Shown: in pieces, positions 45,901 through 60,417 of the stretch
How positions within the stretch are numbered: position 1 is the first letter of the stretch
Layout of the letters: each line of letters begins with the position of its first letter
Source of the DNA: Verticillium longisporum
Taxonomy: Eukaryota > Ascomycota > Sordariomycetes > Glomerellales > Plectosphaerellaceae
Reading direction: 5' to 3'
DNA length: 64,000 nt
Assembly (NCBI GenBank): GCA_019188255.1
Contig: JAETXT010000006.1
Location: forward strand, 1,488,001-1,552,000
The notes under the pieces: model-generated
What the model was told of the DNA's origin: nothing
The model's input: only the letters and a program-made list of their open reading frames with translations
The model's database searches: none
Translations under genes and position numbers: made by a program

Positions 45901-48900
45901 TAAATATATATCTTAAGCCTCTAAATATCGTAATTATTAATACTAGAATGAACTTTATTTCCGTAGAGTTTAAAGTAGAAGTACGCCTCCTAGGTATAAT
46001 CTATTATTAAATCCCTATAGAGGCCTATTAGTTAATTAATAAAGTTAAGAGCTATTATAAGCCGATACGTAGAGCGTACGAGATCTTAAAAGTAGAGTCT
46101 TATAATATAAGCCTAGAATTACTACTTTAAGGAGCTATAAAAGTAGTAAACGATACTATTAGGCTTAATAGATTAATACCTATATTATTTATATTTAGGG
46201 CGATGCCTAGGATTATTACTAACTTAGCGCTTACTATAACCTAAATATAGTATATTAAAGTAATTAATAAAGTAATAGCGGAGCTTTAATAAATAATCGC
46301 TAAATAGAAGGTTAATAATATTCTTAATACCTATAATAGACTAGATATTAAATAATTACTATTAAGATCGCTAGAGCTAGGAAGCGACGTTCTTATATTC
46401 CGAGAGCGGGAGAAATAGATTAATCTTTATAAGGTTATATTAATTTCTAATATAATAGTTATAATCGAAATAATTAATAGCTTAATAGAGTTTAGAGGAA
46501 TATATATTAAGCTATATAATAGATTATTAGATTAATAGATTAGGGAGATAATAGTAATTTAAATTCTAGAGACCCTAGAACTATTTAAATATTTAGAGCT
46601 AATTCTATTATAATAATATAGGAGACCTAGGAAGTTAATAAATGCTACGAATCTATTATAGGTAGCTATTACAGATTATAAGAGTAATACGATTAGGATT
46701 TTATAGATCGAGTATTAATTTATTATTAAAAGGGAATAGTAGAAATACGATTTAGCTATTTAACTATATAATAAAAGTAGAATAATAACCCCTAGGAAGC
46801 TATTTAAATAGTCTAATTAAGAGGAAATCGACTTACTCCTAATAGCTAGAATAATTATATTAATTAGGAGATCTATATTTCCTAGTATTAAGATCTTTAG
46901 ATATTAGCTTATAAGAGAAGTAAAAGGCCTCCCTTAAGCTTTATATAAGAAATTAAGATTAATAGTTTAAAGATATAGTAATTAAGAGAAGATAATTCTA
47001 TTAACGTAATCGCTTATAATTATATACTATAATTAACGACTAATCCTAGCGATTACCTTAATACTATAGTAATATAGCTATTAATTAATACTCTATAATA
47101 TTAATTAAGCCTATACCTAGAATACTATAGATCTATTATATAACGTTCTCCTATATATTCCTAAGGAGCTATAATATATATATTCTAATAGAATCGTCTT
47201 CTATATTATAAAGCTACTCTATAATATCGTAGAATTAGGTCTCTATTAATTTATAACCTATTAATACTATTATAGAGAACGCTTAAATACTATTCTAATA
47301 GGCTACGATCTATATTTACTCCTAATTAGAGCTAGAGAGAGCTTTAAGCTAATTAGGATATAGATTAACGATACCCTTAATTTTAAAGAGCCCGTATTTA
47401 TATAAAAGGAATAAATAGAGCTCGAAAACGCTAGCTTCTAAGTAAAGCTTACTTTTATCTTTAATATAGGATTTAATAATATCTTTAATAGCTATATTAT
47501 TAAAATTAGAATTAAAGATTTTACGATTTAATAGAAAGGCTAAGGTAATCGCTTAGAGCTAGTAACCCTAGGGATAGTAAGCTTAGAGTAGGAATATATC
47601 GCCTAGAGAGCTCGTAGTATTTATATTACTTTAACCTATTAATTAGAGGTAGCCTTCGATTTCTCTATTATAGCCTAAGCTAAGAACCTATAGGAGGACG
47701 ACTTTAAATAGCTTAATAAATATATATAATAATAGATCGCTAATATAGGTTATAGCCTAAATTATATATATTTAGATCTCTTAATAGCCTAACTTTATAT
47801 ATTCGTTAACGGCTCCTTTATTAATAATAAGGACCTTAGTTTATAAATCGGATTCGTTATCCTCCTAGGTAATAAACATTCTAGTAATTAGGAGAATGCC
47901 TTTATAGTATATAGTAATATCCTCTATTAATAATCTATTAAATATAAATAGATTATATATTTAGTTCTAATTAGCGAAATCTATAATATAATTAATAGCT
48001 TCGATATAGCTTATATCCTTAAATAGATACTCTAAGAGATCTATAAACGCTTAGAATTACTACTCCTATAGATAATTATCTATATTAATAGCTATTCGCT
48101 CTATTAATACTTTATTTAATTAAGTATAATAATAGAGAAACGCTTAATAATAGATTTTATAATATTATAATAAAGCTATAAAGAATATAAAGTTAATAAA
48201 ATTTATTAGATTGCTAGAAGCGATAACCCTATAGATTTAATAATTAAGGGAGTATTAAATTAAATACTAGAAATATTAATAAGCTTTAACGAAATTATAA
48301 TTAGGATTAAAGGATAAATTAAACGTTAAGAAAAGAATAATTAAGGGGTAAAGGTAATTAATATTAATAAAAATATAATAACGCCTAAAAATGAGTACCT
48401 TAGAAGTAAAAACGACGATTCTATAATTAGTAAAATAGTAAAATAATTAATCTATAAAGCGGATTAAGCCTCGGAATCCGAAGAATCTAAGTTTAATTAC
48501 TTTAACGAGTCCTATTAGAGGCAATTAAAGAGCTATAGAGCTATAGCCTACCTAGCTACTTTACGCTTAATATTATTAAGACTATCGAGGTCTTTATTAA
48601 AGTTATTACCCCCCTTAGCCTCCTCCTCCTTAATAATCGATAATATACTTTTAACGATAGTATACTATTTCTCTATATCCTATATCCCCTATTAATAGAT
48701 TATATAATTAGATAATTAAGGAAATAATAGAGAAGAGAGCTTATTAGTTTATTATTCTTATCCTAGGTAGCTAAAAACTTTATAATAAGCTTAAATACCC
48801 TAATTAGATTATAGATAATAATTATTAGAGCTATAGATACTAGAAATAGAGATCGTAGAAGCTTATATTTATTTATAAAAGTACTTAGAGGTATATTTAT

Positions 48901-49149
48901 AATATCGAGAGCCTTTAAGCTTAAGATCGTAGTATATACTATTAATATTAGTTTTAATTTACTTATTAATAAGATAAGATTTTAAATACCCTAAGTAAAG
49001 GACTTTACGAATATTACTACGTATATACGCTATATACTAGGATTAATAGCTCCTACGATTAATACTAATTATATTTTTATACTTAGCTACTCTCTTAATA
49101 GGAGGGGTAATAGGTATAGGGGCTTTACGCTTAGGAGGTATTATTAAGA

Positions 49150-49190
49150 GAGAGAGAGAGAGAAAGAGAGGGAGAAAGAGAGTAGTAAAA
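49150..49190 (+). repeat. (GA)n-rich microsatellite inside the copia element
   Basis: An imperfect GA/GAAA run lies in the element's 3' untranslated part. It stands out because the surrounding sequence is dominated by TA. Confidence 0.75.
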
Positions 49191-49926
49191 AGGGGGATTT
49201 ATTAACTATCGAAGCTCTAAAATAGTAGATTAAGTTAATTAATCTTAAAAATAAAGAATCGTTATAGGGAAGAGGAAAAGTAAAAGGAATAAAGTTATTA
49301 TAATTTATTAATTAGATATATAGATCTATAGAGTATAGTATTTACTAAACTAGCTTAATAGGATCTATTAATTCTATTTAGGCGGTTTAATTCTATTATT
49401 CCTATTAAAGGCGGTTTAATTCTATTATTCCTATTAAAAAGCTAATAAAGGAGTAATAATAATTATTCTTCTACCCTCTATTAGTATATTAGCGATTTAG
49501 AGATTTTAGGAGCTTATATCTAGCTATTATAAGAGCGCTAGGTAATTAGCTATTATACTATTTAATTACTATTCTTTTTCCTTTATTAAAGGGTTTAAAT
49601 GCCTATTCCTATTATTTAATTATAATTTAATTCGTTTCCTTAGAGAGCTATTTAATAGCTAGTTTAACTAATCTATAGCGCTAGGGACTAGGGATTTAGC
49701 GCTTATAGGAATAATAGTATTAAGCTATATTTTTCCTTATTCTATCTATTATTCTCCTATTATTACTTATTTACTTATTTATTTATTCATTTTATAGATT
49801 AGGATAGTAGATCTAATATATTAGAGACTAGAGGATTATAAGCGTATTAGAGTAGCTATTAACTTAGGTAATAGAGCATAATATTAGTCCTTTAAGTAAT
49901 CCTATCTATAAAGAAAAGATAGCTAA

Positions 49927-50160
49927 TATTAAACTAATATTAAGGGATTACTTAGGTTAGTAATTATTATATAGGATTTACTAATATAGTAATTGCCGGG
50001 GCTAGGATTTATAGCTCTTAAGAGTATATAATTTATAGCTTATATAATTAGTAAATTAAATAGATATATTTAATTTATATAGGTAATAGTAATTTAGAGA
50101 GATAATATTAATAATTATTATAAGTTTTATATTACCTACCCTATCTATTTAAAGCTCTTA
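49927..50160 (+). repeat. Copia LTR, right copy (234 bp)
   Basis: Same length and ends as the left LTR. Its right edge abuts the inverted-repeat arm at about 50170. Confidence 0.82.
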
Positions 50161-53100
50161 AATATAGTTAATAAAATAGGGCTAATAATACTCTTATTTA
50201 ATTCGGGTAACGAAGTAATTATTTAAGAAAAAGATAGGTCCATAAATATATAATATCGGATTAATAATCTATATCCCTTAGAGGTCCTTATAATAAGTCT
50301 AATTAATATCTATTTCCTTAATTAGCTACTCCTTATTACTTTATTACTAAGCTATACCTTTCTATTCTACTTAGTTTCAATCGTCCCTAAAAGAGTCCTT
50401 ATCTCTAGAGATTAGGACCTCCTTTCTTTAAGAAGACGGGTAGGTTCTCCTAATTAGAACTGAATAAGTCCCTAAAGCTATAAATAAAGGAAAGAAGGTA
50501 GCTATAGTATATATAAATATCCTAAAATTAGCTCTTAGTTCCCTAAGTCCGATTATCCTAAGCACCTCCGAAGACCTAGCCTCTATAGAGGCTCTTTAAT
50601 ATTAAGCTAAGCCCGAGCTACTTTAATAGTAGCCCTCTATTATACTTAGTCCTATTCTAAATTAATACGATATTAAAGCTATCCTTCCTAGCCTAGCTAT
50701 TATAATAATAAATAGGCTATAGTCCCTATAATAATAGTATTTATAATAGCTATAATATAAAGATCTATATATTAATTTACTTATTCCTCCTTTAAATATA
50801 TAAATAGGGGATATCCCGATTAAGAGATTAACTTAATTTCTACGAGGTCGAGGATAGTATATAGGTTTAGACTTAGATTACCCTAATTAGACCTAATAGA
50901 GGTACTTAGAGCGCTTAGAGTCTTCTCTTTTAATAGGATAAATAGAATTAACTTATAGCTTAAACTTAGACGTTTTATAGGGGGCTTTATAATTATATTA
51001 TTTCCTATAAATATAATAATCTAAATTCTCTTATATAGCTTAATTAATATAATTAGATTAAGCGAATTATAAAAGTTAATCTATAATTATAATATCCTAT
51101 TAAATATATTAGTAATATTATCGGCCTTAGAGTCCCTAAGTTCTATTAATTCTAAGGAGCTTTTAACTTCTTATAAAGGACTAGGCTATTTCTATTATAT
51201 ATCTTAGATTAATATCTTCTTAAAGAGGATAATAGCTTTATTTATTTCTTCGAATTCCTCCTATTTAGGATTAATAGGTATATTTACTCTATAAATTCCC
51301 TAAAGGGTAGCTTTATTATCTATAATATCGCTTATTATTAATTTAAGCCTTAAATAATATATAAACGAATTAGCTTAGCTTAGACTAAATTATTTATCTA
51401 TCTAGGTCTTCTAATAGTAATAAAAGTAATTATTATAATTAGCTTCGCTATATATATTATTATATATATATATAATTAATATCTCTATATTAAGTAGCCC
51501 TTCGAGGAAGACTAAGCGAGCTAAATTAAGTATATAGAGTCTATAAGAATATATATCCTATTATTAAAGGGATTAGAAGATATTAAACTATAAACGTAAA
51601 GCTTTAATTAAAGTATCTAAGGTATTATTAAACTTATAAAATTCCTCTAAATAGATTATAGCTTAAATAATTTCCTTCTTAGCTATACCCCTAAAGTAAT
51701 TATTAATAATAAAGGACTATTATATCTATTAATTAATAATTAAGAGAATTTAATAGTTTTCGCTAATATTAATAGAGGTCGCTATAAAGCGGGCTTCCTA
51801 GAACGTATCTATTATTTCTTAGTTTATTAGAATATTATTATTATAGCCCCTTATCTATAGAATATTAGAATTAGGGACTTAATATAATAATTACTTTAAT
51901 TAGGGCTTTATAAGTACTTTAAGATTAATAGCTATCTCTTAAATAGAGAGCTATATATTCTTTTCTATATTATTATATATTAAAACTAAATAAGATTTAT
52001 CTTCTTAGCTAATTATATCTCTACTTTAATTATTAAGAAGGAGGTATTCGCTAACTTTTATTAATATAATTCCTCTAAGATATAAATTAGAAGTAGAAGT
52101 AATAAGCTTTTTTAAAAAGTTAATCTAATTAAGGAATAAAGAGGTATAAGGTACTCTATATAGGTTATAAGATTTATAAAGGAGTAATCGAATAGTACTA
52201 TTATTAGGCCTCATTTAGTAAGATATTTAGACTCCTAAGATATATTTCTAGCCTATTTTTACTTTCTATTACTTTTATTTATCTAATATTAAGTATTTTT
52301 ATAAAGTTTAATTAATATATTAATTAAATTAATTCCTTTTAAGGGAATTAATATATACTTTTCTAAGTATAATATTAAAATAATTAAATATATTATAATT
52401 AATTCGGAATTATTTATTTTCTAAATAGGATATAGGTTTATTTAAAGGAGCTATTATTATTAAGATAAATATAAGCTTTAGCTAATTAAGAGAAATAAAG
52501 AAGAGCGCTTCTTAATTAGTTTATAATATAAGAGTTCTAAATAAATTAAAGGGGTTAATCCTTATAGCTATTAGAATAATAGAATAACTCTTATAAATAT
52601 TATCCCTATATAATATATAATTACTTTTAAATATCTTAATAAATAATTAAAGGAATTATATTAAAAGTAAATAAAAATGAAAAATATAGAATAGATTATA
52701 AATAAAAAGAAGAAAATAGAAGGAGGAAAGAAATTATAATAATAAAAGAGAATAAAATGATAATATTTAGAGAATAGAATAATAGATTATATTATTACCC
52801 TAATTAAGTTATTTATAAATAAGAAGAGTATTTAAGAAGTAAATAGAGGAGGTTTATAGATTTAATATTTATATATAAAAGAGAAAAGGGATTCTTTAAT
52901 TAAGATAAAGGTTCCCTTTCCTTTTTATAATAATAAATCGTAAAGTTAATTATTCTATTAAGAAGTTTATTAATTCTAAATAATTTAATAGTAAATTATT
53001 ATCCTAATTAAGAAAGAAGGGAGGGGTTAATAAATCTATTAAGAGGTTATTAAATTAAGTAATTAAATTAAATAATATTACTTTAATTATTATTCCTTTC

Positions 53101-56100
53101 TTATTCTACCCTTAAAAGTAATAGGAGCTATTATACTTTTTATATTCTTCCTTCTTTTTATTTAAAATATAACTATTAATAATACTATTATAAATTCTTC
53201 TAATTAAAAGTTATAACTCCTTTTAAATTAAACTCTTAAGCTTTATACTATTAAGGACGATTATTTTAATAATTACCCTTAATTATATAAGCTTAATAGC
53301 TAATTTAAGAAGAAGAAGTCTAAGTATATAATAGATATTAATAATTTCTATATTCTTATAAGTTCTATTCCCCTAATTAGGAGCTATTTTATATATTAAT
53401 TAATACTTTTTTAATTATTAATCTATTTTATATAATAAGCCTTCGTAAATAGCGAAAATAAAGATAGCGATCTTCTTCCTTAATACCTCGAATTCGTCTT
53501 TAAGCTAATTATCTTTAATATTAACTCTTAATCTAATATTATTAAGTAATTCTAGAAAATAATAAAGTAAATAAACTAAAACTCTAATAATATCTCTTTA
53601 TTTCTTAATATTTATAAGAATTAGAAGCTATCTATATTTAGTAATTTCCTTAATTAAATATTCCGCTATTATATCTTTATCGTTTCTAAGCTAAATAAGC
53701 CTTTCGGATCGTTCTTTATTAAAATTACTTATTATCGCTTAGCTCTATTCTCGCTAATTATATAAGGTTTTAGAAGTATTAATCGTAATCCTTATCAAGG
53801 CTATAAGGAGAGTTAATAATTAACCTTTTTAGCTTCTAATTAAATTAACGTTATATATCCTTATTTCTAATATATCTCCTTTCTTAATTATATTAATTAT
53901 ATTAATTATATTAATTATATTTATAAGGAATATAAATATAGCTTCTAAGATAGCCCTTCTAACTTTATTTAAATACCTTAAAAGGGGTATATATATCCTA
54001 AGTCTAAGGTTATCTTCTATAATTTAATTAAAGCCCTTAATTAAGGTCCTCTTCTTTACTAGGACGAGTTCGATAACCCTCTCGATCTTATTTATAGTCC
54101 TCGGAGCTTAACCTTTTCTTACTACTCTATTTCTAAGCTACTAGAGCTTATAAGAATATAATAGCCTAATCGAGACTTTATACTAGCATTTAACTTTAAG
54201 TCTTATATTTTTACGAATAATTAACTTATTATAGACGAGGTTAGGGAGAATATACTTAACGACTAGGCTAAGATTTTAAAGAGGATAAAGTAAGTATTCT
54301 TAGTTCTAAGGAGGCTAATATAATTAGAGTAATAGTAAAGCTTATAGGGTTATTAAGTATAAAGTAAGTATTTTATATTAATATATTTATATTTATAAGT
54401 AATACTTTATATATTAGCTAGTATATTTATAATATAATCGTTTAATTATAATCCGAATTAATTATTTAAATATTAAATAACTTAATTAAATTAATCTATA
54501 TATCCCTATTAAAGTATATCGTTAATATTTATCCTAATTCTATTTATCCTTAATACTTAATTAGGAGTCCTATATTTAAATAAATATCTAATTAGGATAA
54601 TTTATATAAAGGAAAGTAAAGGGGTATATCGTAATTAAGGGAATAGTATAATAAAGATTATAAATATAATAGGAATTTTAGCTAGGGAATAAAGAAATAA
54701 AATATCGATATAGTATATACTTAGTATCTTAGGATTATTATATTCTAAATATACTATATTATCTATAAGCTAAAAGAGAGAAAGAAAGAATAGAAAAGAT
54801 AGGATGAAGATAGGAAAATTTAAGGAAAAAGCTAACATATTTTAAATATTTAATAATATTATAGGGAATATAATTAAATTATTAATAAAAGAGAAAGAAT
54901 ATAAGTTATATTAGGATATAATATCCTATTAATATATAGGTTCCTTTAATTATATTATATTAATATAATTAATAAGCATCCGAAATTATTCCTAATTAAT
55001 ATTATCTATTTCGAAGTATATACTTTTATTAAATAGGCCCTAGATTTATACTTCTAAGTAAATATATTATTTATATTACTATAATTTAATAGTAAATACT
55101 TAGGTCTATTTTATAATAAGTTCTTAGAGCTATCTAGATCGTTAAAGAAGGTTATTTAGAGGTATAGAGGAGCTCTTAAGGTTAATCGTTTTATTAATAT
55201 CCTAGTTTTCGCTAATCGAATTAGAATATATTAGATAGGTATTAACTTAATTAAAGGAATAAAGTCTTTTTAATACTTCGTCCTATAATATAATAGCCTT
55301 AAGTATTCTTATAAACTCCTTTTTAAAATCTTTTATTAATAAATCTTTACTTTCTAGCTCCTATTAGCTATTTAGGTCTAGGATAAACTTTTTAAGTTAT
55401 TAGCTTATATAAATAACCCCTTAAATAAGTTCCCCTCCTATTATTTCTAGCTTAAATAAGAGATTCCTAGGTATAGCTAAAGTAATTCTAAATAGGCTTT
55501 ATTAATAGGAGTTAAGCTTTATATTTCTTAATATATTTATTATTTATTTAATATTATAAATAAAGACTATATCCTTAATTTAAAGCTTCTAAGTATAGAA
55601 TTAAGCGGTATTTTAGCGATTTAACCCCTTAGTCCTAATATACTATTAATAGTTAAATATTCGAATCGCTTTAGTCTTATCGAGTTTAAGCTAAGGAAAG
55701 GCCCTTAAGTATATTTAGATCTCTTAATTAAGCGAATAGACTAAGTCCTAGTCTAATATCTACTATATTAGCGAAATAGTCTTAATTGATATAATAGCTT
55801 TATAGCTATAGAGGAGGAAGAAGGGTATATAGCCTATAGAAGCCTTAATAATCGTTTTATCTATAAATATAATAATTATTAATAAAGAGTTAACTCTTTC
55901 GCTTCTTATTATTATTTAAATAGCTAGGGTATATATAATAAGCTAATAACCTTTTTTAATAAAGCTATTAGCCCTTAAATTATATAACGATATAAGCTTC
56001 CGCTTTATTCTATATTAATTATTAAATTTAATAATTAATCCTTTATTTTCTAGTCTTCTATTAATAATAAGGGCGTAATATAAGCTATATCTATAGATAA

Positions 56101-59100
56101 CGTCTTCTTAAATAAATTTCGTAATAGCCTTTAATATATTTACTCTAATTAAATAGGCCTCGATATAATTAGTAAATCTATACTTAGCTTCTATTAAATA
56201 GTAATTATAAAAATACTAGATATTAAGATAGATATAAATAAAAGGGAGGGAGTCTATAATTAGCTCGATAAATATTAGAAGGTCGCTTCTCTATAGTCCT
56301 CTCGCTATTTAATATATAGAATAAGCTTTAATTATTATTTTAATTTATTAATATATATTATCTTATTAGAAGTTAAATAAGATTTATTAATAGATTACTT
56401 CGTATCCCCGATACTCTAACTCTTTATATACTATCGTAATTAGAATAACCTATATATTAGAATTATCGATAATTCTCTATAAATAAGATCGTATTTTATT
56501 AAAGCGGGTCTAAAGGAAATTATCTTTAAGGAAAACTTTTATTATTATTCTCCTAATTACTTCTTATTACCTCTTAGTAAACTTATTAGGGAATACTCCT
56601 ATTACTAGGAAGCTTACTAAGTCCTTTAAAGCTTAACTCTAAGTCTCTCTATTTAATAGGAGTAATTTAGGAGGGCCCGAGATTATTATAAAGATATTAA
56701 TATCGATAAAATCGTTAATATCCCCTTTTATAGCTTTATCGTCCTAATTAAAGGGTTTTAATAGCTTTTTTAAGAGTCTATCTATTATAGAGTTCTTTAT
56801 CCCTGAAATATACTTAACTTTAAAATTAAATATATAGATCTAAATAATCTATTAGATAATTATTAATCCTAAGAGGTCTATTATAGCCCTATTAAGTTAT
56901 ATTATAAGCGTTTAAGTATCTATTTCTAAAATAAAGTAAACGCTATAAAGGTAATTCCTTAAGCGCTTTAGAGCTTTTAGGACTATTTTAAGTTCTAGCT
57001 TCCTAGAATCGTATTTCTATTTAGCTACGTCCTAATAGCTATTCTCGTACTTCGAGATTACTCGCTTCCTATTAATCTATTACTCTAAAATAGCTCCCTA
57101 GCCCTTAAGGCTTATATCTATATAGAGGTAGATAATACCCCTTTCTATATTATAATCGATCGAGATTAAGATTAGAGAGCCTATAAGTTTAGCTTTAATA
57201 ATATTTATAGCTTCTTATTATAAATCTATTTAGAAGAATAGGACGTTCTTCTTTAATAGATCTATAAAAGAGCTATATTTAATACTAAAGTAATTAATCT
57301 AAATTTAATAGAAAATAGCTAGCTCTAGGAAGGATCTTAGCGAAGAGATATTATTATACTTCGTCTATTCCTAGAGCTTAATAATCTTAGCTAGATTAGA
57401 GGAACGACCTATAATACTATAAACGTAGCTAATAATAATAGTTAATTCCTAAGCCTATTAGCTTTTTTCTCCTAAAATAGTATATTTTAAAAGCTTAATA
57501 TTAATAAGGACTTTATTAATATTTTAAAAGTACTTAATAATAAATTAATATACCCCTAGGATTAAATCCTTACTTTTATAATTAATAATTAATCCCTTAA
57601 TAATAATATTATCTATAAAAGTATAATAATAATAAAGGATAAAGTTATAGAGGATTCTTATAATTATATATATAAACTAAGCTATTAAGTTAATAGCTCT
57701 TTAAAGGAGAATATATATCCTAAATAGGCTAATAGAAGTCGTAAACGTTATAATATCCTTATTTATTTTATTAAGTAATATTTAGTTATATTTATTAAAG
57801 AAATCGAGGAAGGAGATAAATTTATATATCATAAAGTCCTCCGAGAAGTCGTCCCTATTTAAAGGTATAAATGTATCCCTTATAATAACTATATTAATCT
57901 ATATAATTAAATTAATAAGCTTTATCTTCTTATCTTTCTTTTAAATTAAGAATTAAGGGTTCTTATAAAAAGTATAGCTTTCCTCGATAACCCCTTTCTC
58001 GAAGTATTCCCTTAGTATTTCGATAATTAACTTCTTAAGGGCCTTCGGAATTAGGATACCCTTTATTTACTAAGCCTTATAAAGGATTATCTTAATTTTC
58101 TATAAAGGAGTAATATCGTAATTAAGACTCTTATATTTAGTAAAATCCTAAGCTAATATAGCTTCCCTATTTAAGAGGATTTATTCTAATATATCCTATT
58201 CCCTTAATCGGAAGTATTTATATAAGTCTATAATATCCTATAATCTCTAGGTTATAAGCCTCGATTATAGCTTAATATCTAAGAACTTTAATATAATTAA
58301 GCCTCTAAAAGGGCTTTCGTCGATTATATACTATTCTAATAGGATAATAACTAACTTCTTAACTTTCTAGAAAGGGTTATTTTTAAATATGCTATTATTA
58401 AATAGCTTATTATTAATTAAGTTTACTTTATTAGCCTTCCTTTTATATATAATATAGATTTTCTTAATATTCTTTAAAGGCTCTATAATCGAAGAAGCTT
58501 TCTAGGTTTATTATTCCTTAGCCTTAAGAATATAAAGTATATTAGCTTAATTAATATCTTATTATACCCTCTATTTAGCTAAAATAATATATATTAAATT
58601 AAAGAATACTTTTCTTAATAGTTCCTTAAATATATTATAATAAATATAGTCCGTTCCCCGATTATTAATCTAAATAATAGCTCTCTTAATTAGGGGAATA
58701 ATAAGGGTAATTTCTAAAGAAAGGGCTTTACTAATAATATAGATTATTTAAGCTTCTAAAAGCATTTCTAGAATAGAGTCCCCTTTATCTATATTAATAG
58801 GTTTATAAGAGAGCGTCTAATTAAATGAATTATCTAATTCCTAGCTATTTAAATATAGTTCTCGAATATCTCCTTAATATCTCCTTTTAATAATAGCTAG
58901 AATATTACTATTATTTAGGCCCCTTTAATTATTATTCTCGCTTTCATTATTACCCTAATTAGTTTATAATATCTATATCCTCTTAAGCGAGAAGTCTAAG
59001 TAGACGTCCTTTAAGGTTTCCTTCTTAAAAGGTCCTATATAGTTAATTAAGATTATAATCCTTAAACCTCTAAATATAAAATTAATATATACTTAGTCCT

Positions 59101-60308
59101 TAATATAGTTAAATATTATTTATATTTAAGCGAAGAACGGCCCCTTTAATAATATATTAGGTATATAGTCCTTAGCTACTATAATTTAAAGGATAATAGG
59201 CTATTAATATTTATCGATTTATAGGTTTTCGAATATATAGCCGATTACCCCTTTTAATTCCCCTAATATAGTTAATTATATTTTAATAGTTAATTTATAA
59301 ACTCTATAGGAGAGGTTAAAGACGTTTATAATATTTTTAGAAACGATATTAAATTATACCCTTAAATTAATTATTACGAAGATATATATCTTAGATACTT
59401 TAAATAAGTCTATCCTAATTAAGCTAATAAATAGGGTCTATTATTATATAATAATAATTAAAAATATATTAAAGTCCTTAAGTTCTTAAATTATAAACTC
59501 CTTCTTTTATATTATAAAGGGTCTAAGGCTAAAAGTAATATTTATATTAGCTTAATTAAGCTTTATAGATAGTCCTATTATAAAGTTAACCCTTTTTCTC
59601 TTTAAGGGTTATATATTATTATAGAGTAAATAGGGGACTTTAAAATATATTATTAGGAGCTATCTATATTCTAAGTCTATCCCTAAAATATATTCCTATT
59701 TAATCTTCTAAAGCTTAAAGTCTATAATAATAAGATAATTATAAAGGACTTTATACTCTTATTACTAGAATTATTTAATAAGCTTTTCTCGAATAGCTAT
59801 TACTAACCTTTATACCCTTTTAATATTACCTAGTAAGAGGCCCTCGTAACTATTAATCGTATCTATTACCCTAATCTCCTTATATACTAGCTCTAGGGTT
59901 AGAAGAGGGTCGGTCTCTTAAAAGTAGGCCTCTTTATTATATCTAGTTAATATAGGGAAAACTCTCCTTTAGGTTTTACTAGTTATATCTTTATATATTC
60001 TATTCTTAAAATTAAGAAGTCCTCTATGATATTAGCTTATAAAGTTAACTTAGCTATAGATTAAGCTTCTAGCTTAGGGGTTCTATAATACGTTCCTTAT
60101 CTTTTAATAGATACTAGAGAATAGGAATAGGGTAATTAGGTTAAGGATCTATCCCTTAAGCTCTTTTTAAGCCTAGGAGGCTAAAGGCTAGCCTATTATA
60201 ATTATTTATTTAAAGATATTATATCGATTAGGGAAACTTTAATTCTAGCCCTCGATTATAGGCTATAATAATATTAATTCCTAATCGTCTCCCCTATTAA
60301 TATAATAA
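50161..60308 (-). mobile_element. RIP-degraded region with a second Ty3/gypsy relic
   Basis: About 10 kb with almost no CA or TG and no usable frame. On the minus strand a gypsy reverse transcriptase is recognisable at about 57405-57816 (FLDFFNKYN, TFIDNIIIKG, GEKS), where the usual PFLDDIGVKG reads TFIDNI. RNase H lies at about 56790-57080 (RKLELKIVLKALKRLRNYLYSVYFILEID and VKYISGIKNSIIDRLL, in pieces). This subfamily differs from the element at 32882. Integrase should lie to the left. LTRs could not be paired, so element ends are unknown, and 50.4-55 kb may include other fragments. Confidence 0.7.
50170..50395 (-). repeat. Right arm of the ~220-bp inverted repeat
   Basis: Reverse complement of 41784-42000. 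It begins immediately next to the right copia LTR, so the copia element may have truncated or separated the repeat. Confidence 0.65.
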
Positions 60309-60310
60309 TA

Positions 60311-60356
60311 ACGTAATCCACAAGCGAGTGGTTCACCCATGCGAGTGGTTCACTTC
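60311..60356 (+). repeat. Terminal inverted repeat, left, with doubled motif
   Basis: Starts ACGTAATCCACAAG and contains GCGAGTGGTTCAC twice in direct orientation, 17 bp apart. The right TIR repeats the arrangement. These are likely transposase-binding sites. Confidence 0.85.
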
Positions 60357-60417
60357 ACCCCGACCCGACAAACATTCCGAGGAAAACCTCAACCCAAACG
60401 CCGTAAATCAATTAAAA

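Larger units (their letters stand above)
42679..50160 (+). mobile_element. Ty1/copia LTR retrotransposon, ~7.5 kb, RIP-degraded
   Basis: Direct repeats of 234 bp (42679-42912 and 49927-50160) bound the element. Through many stops, the plus strand reads as a copia polyprotein. Pre-integrase and integrase remnants lie at about 45360-45900 (LINIIYLDRKLILYIID, resembling the family's D-I-MYLDGKPVLHLVDE block). Reverse transcriptase is expected at about 46.9-47.5 kb and RNase H lies at about 47830-48330 (ISEIYNIINSFDIAYILK, EKRLIIDFIIL, DNPIDLIIKG). Integrase before RT defines copia. The sequence after the left LTR (TAGGTATAATTAAAG) could be a mutated initiator-tRNA primer site. The flanks TATAT and AATAT do not match, so the target duplication is unresolved. 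The element is inactive. Confidence 0.85.
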
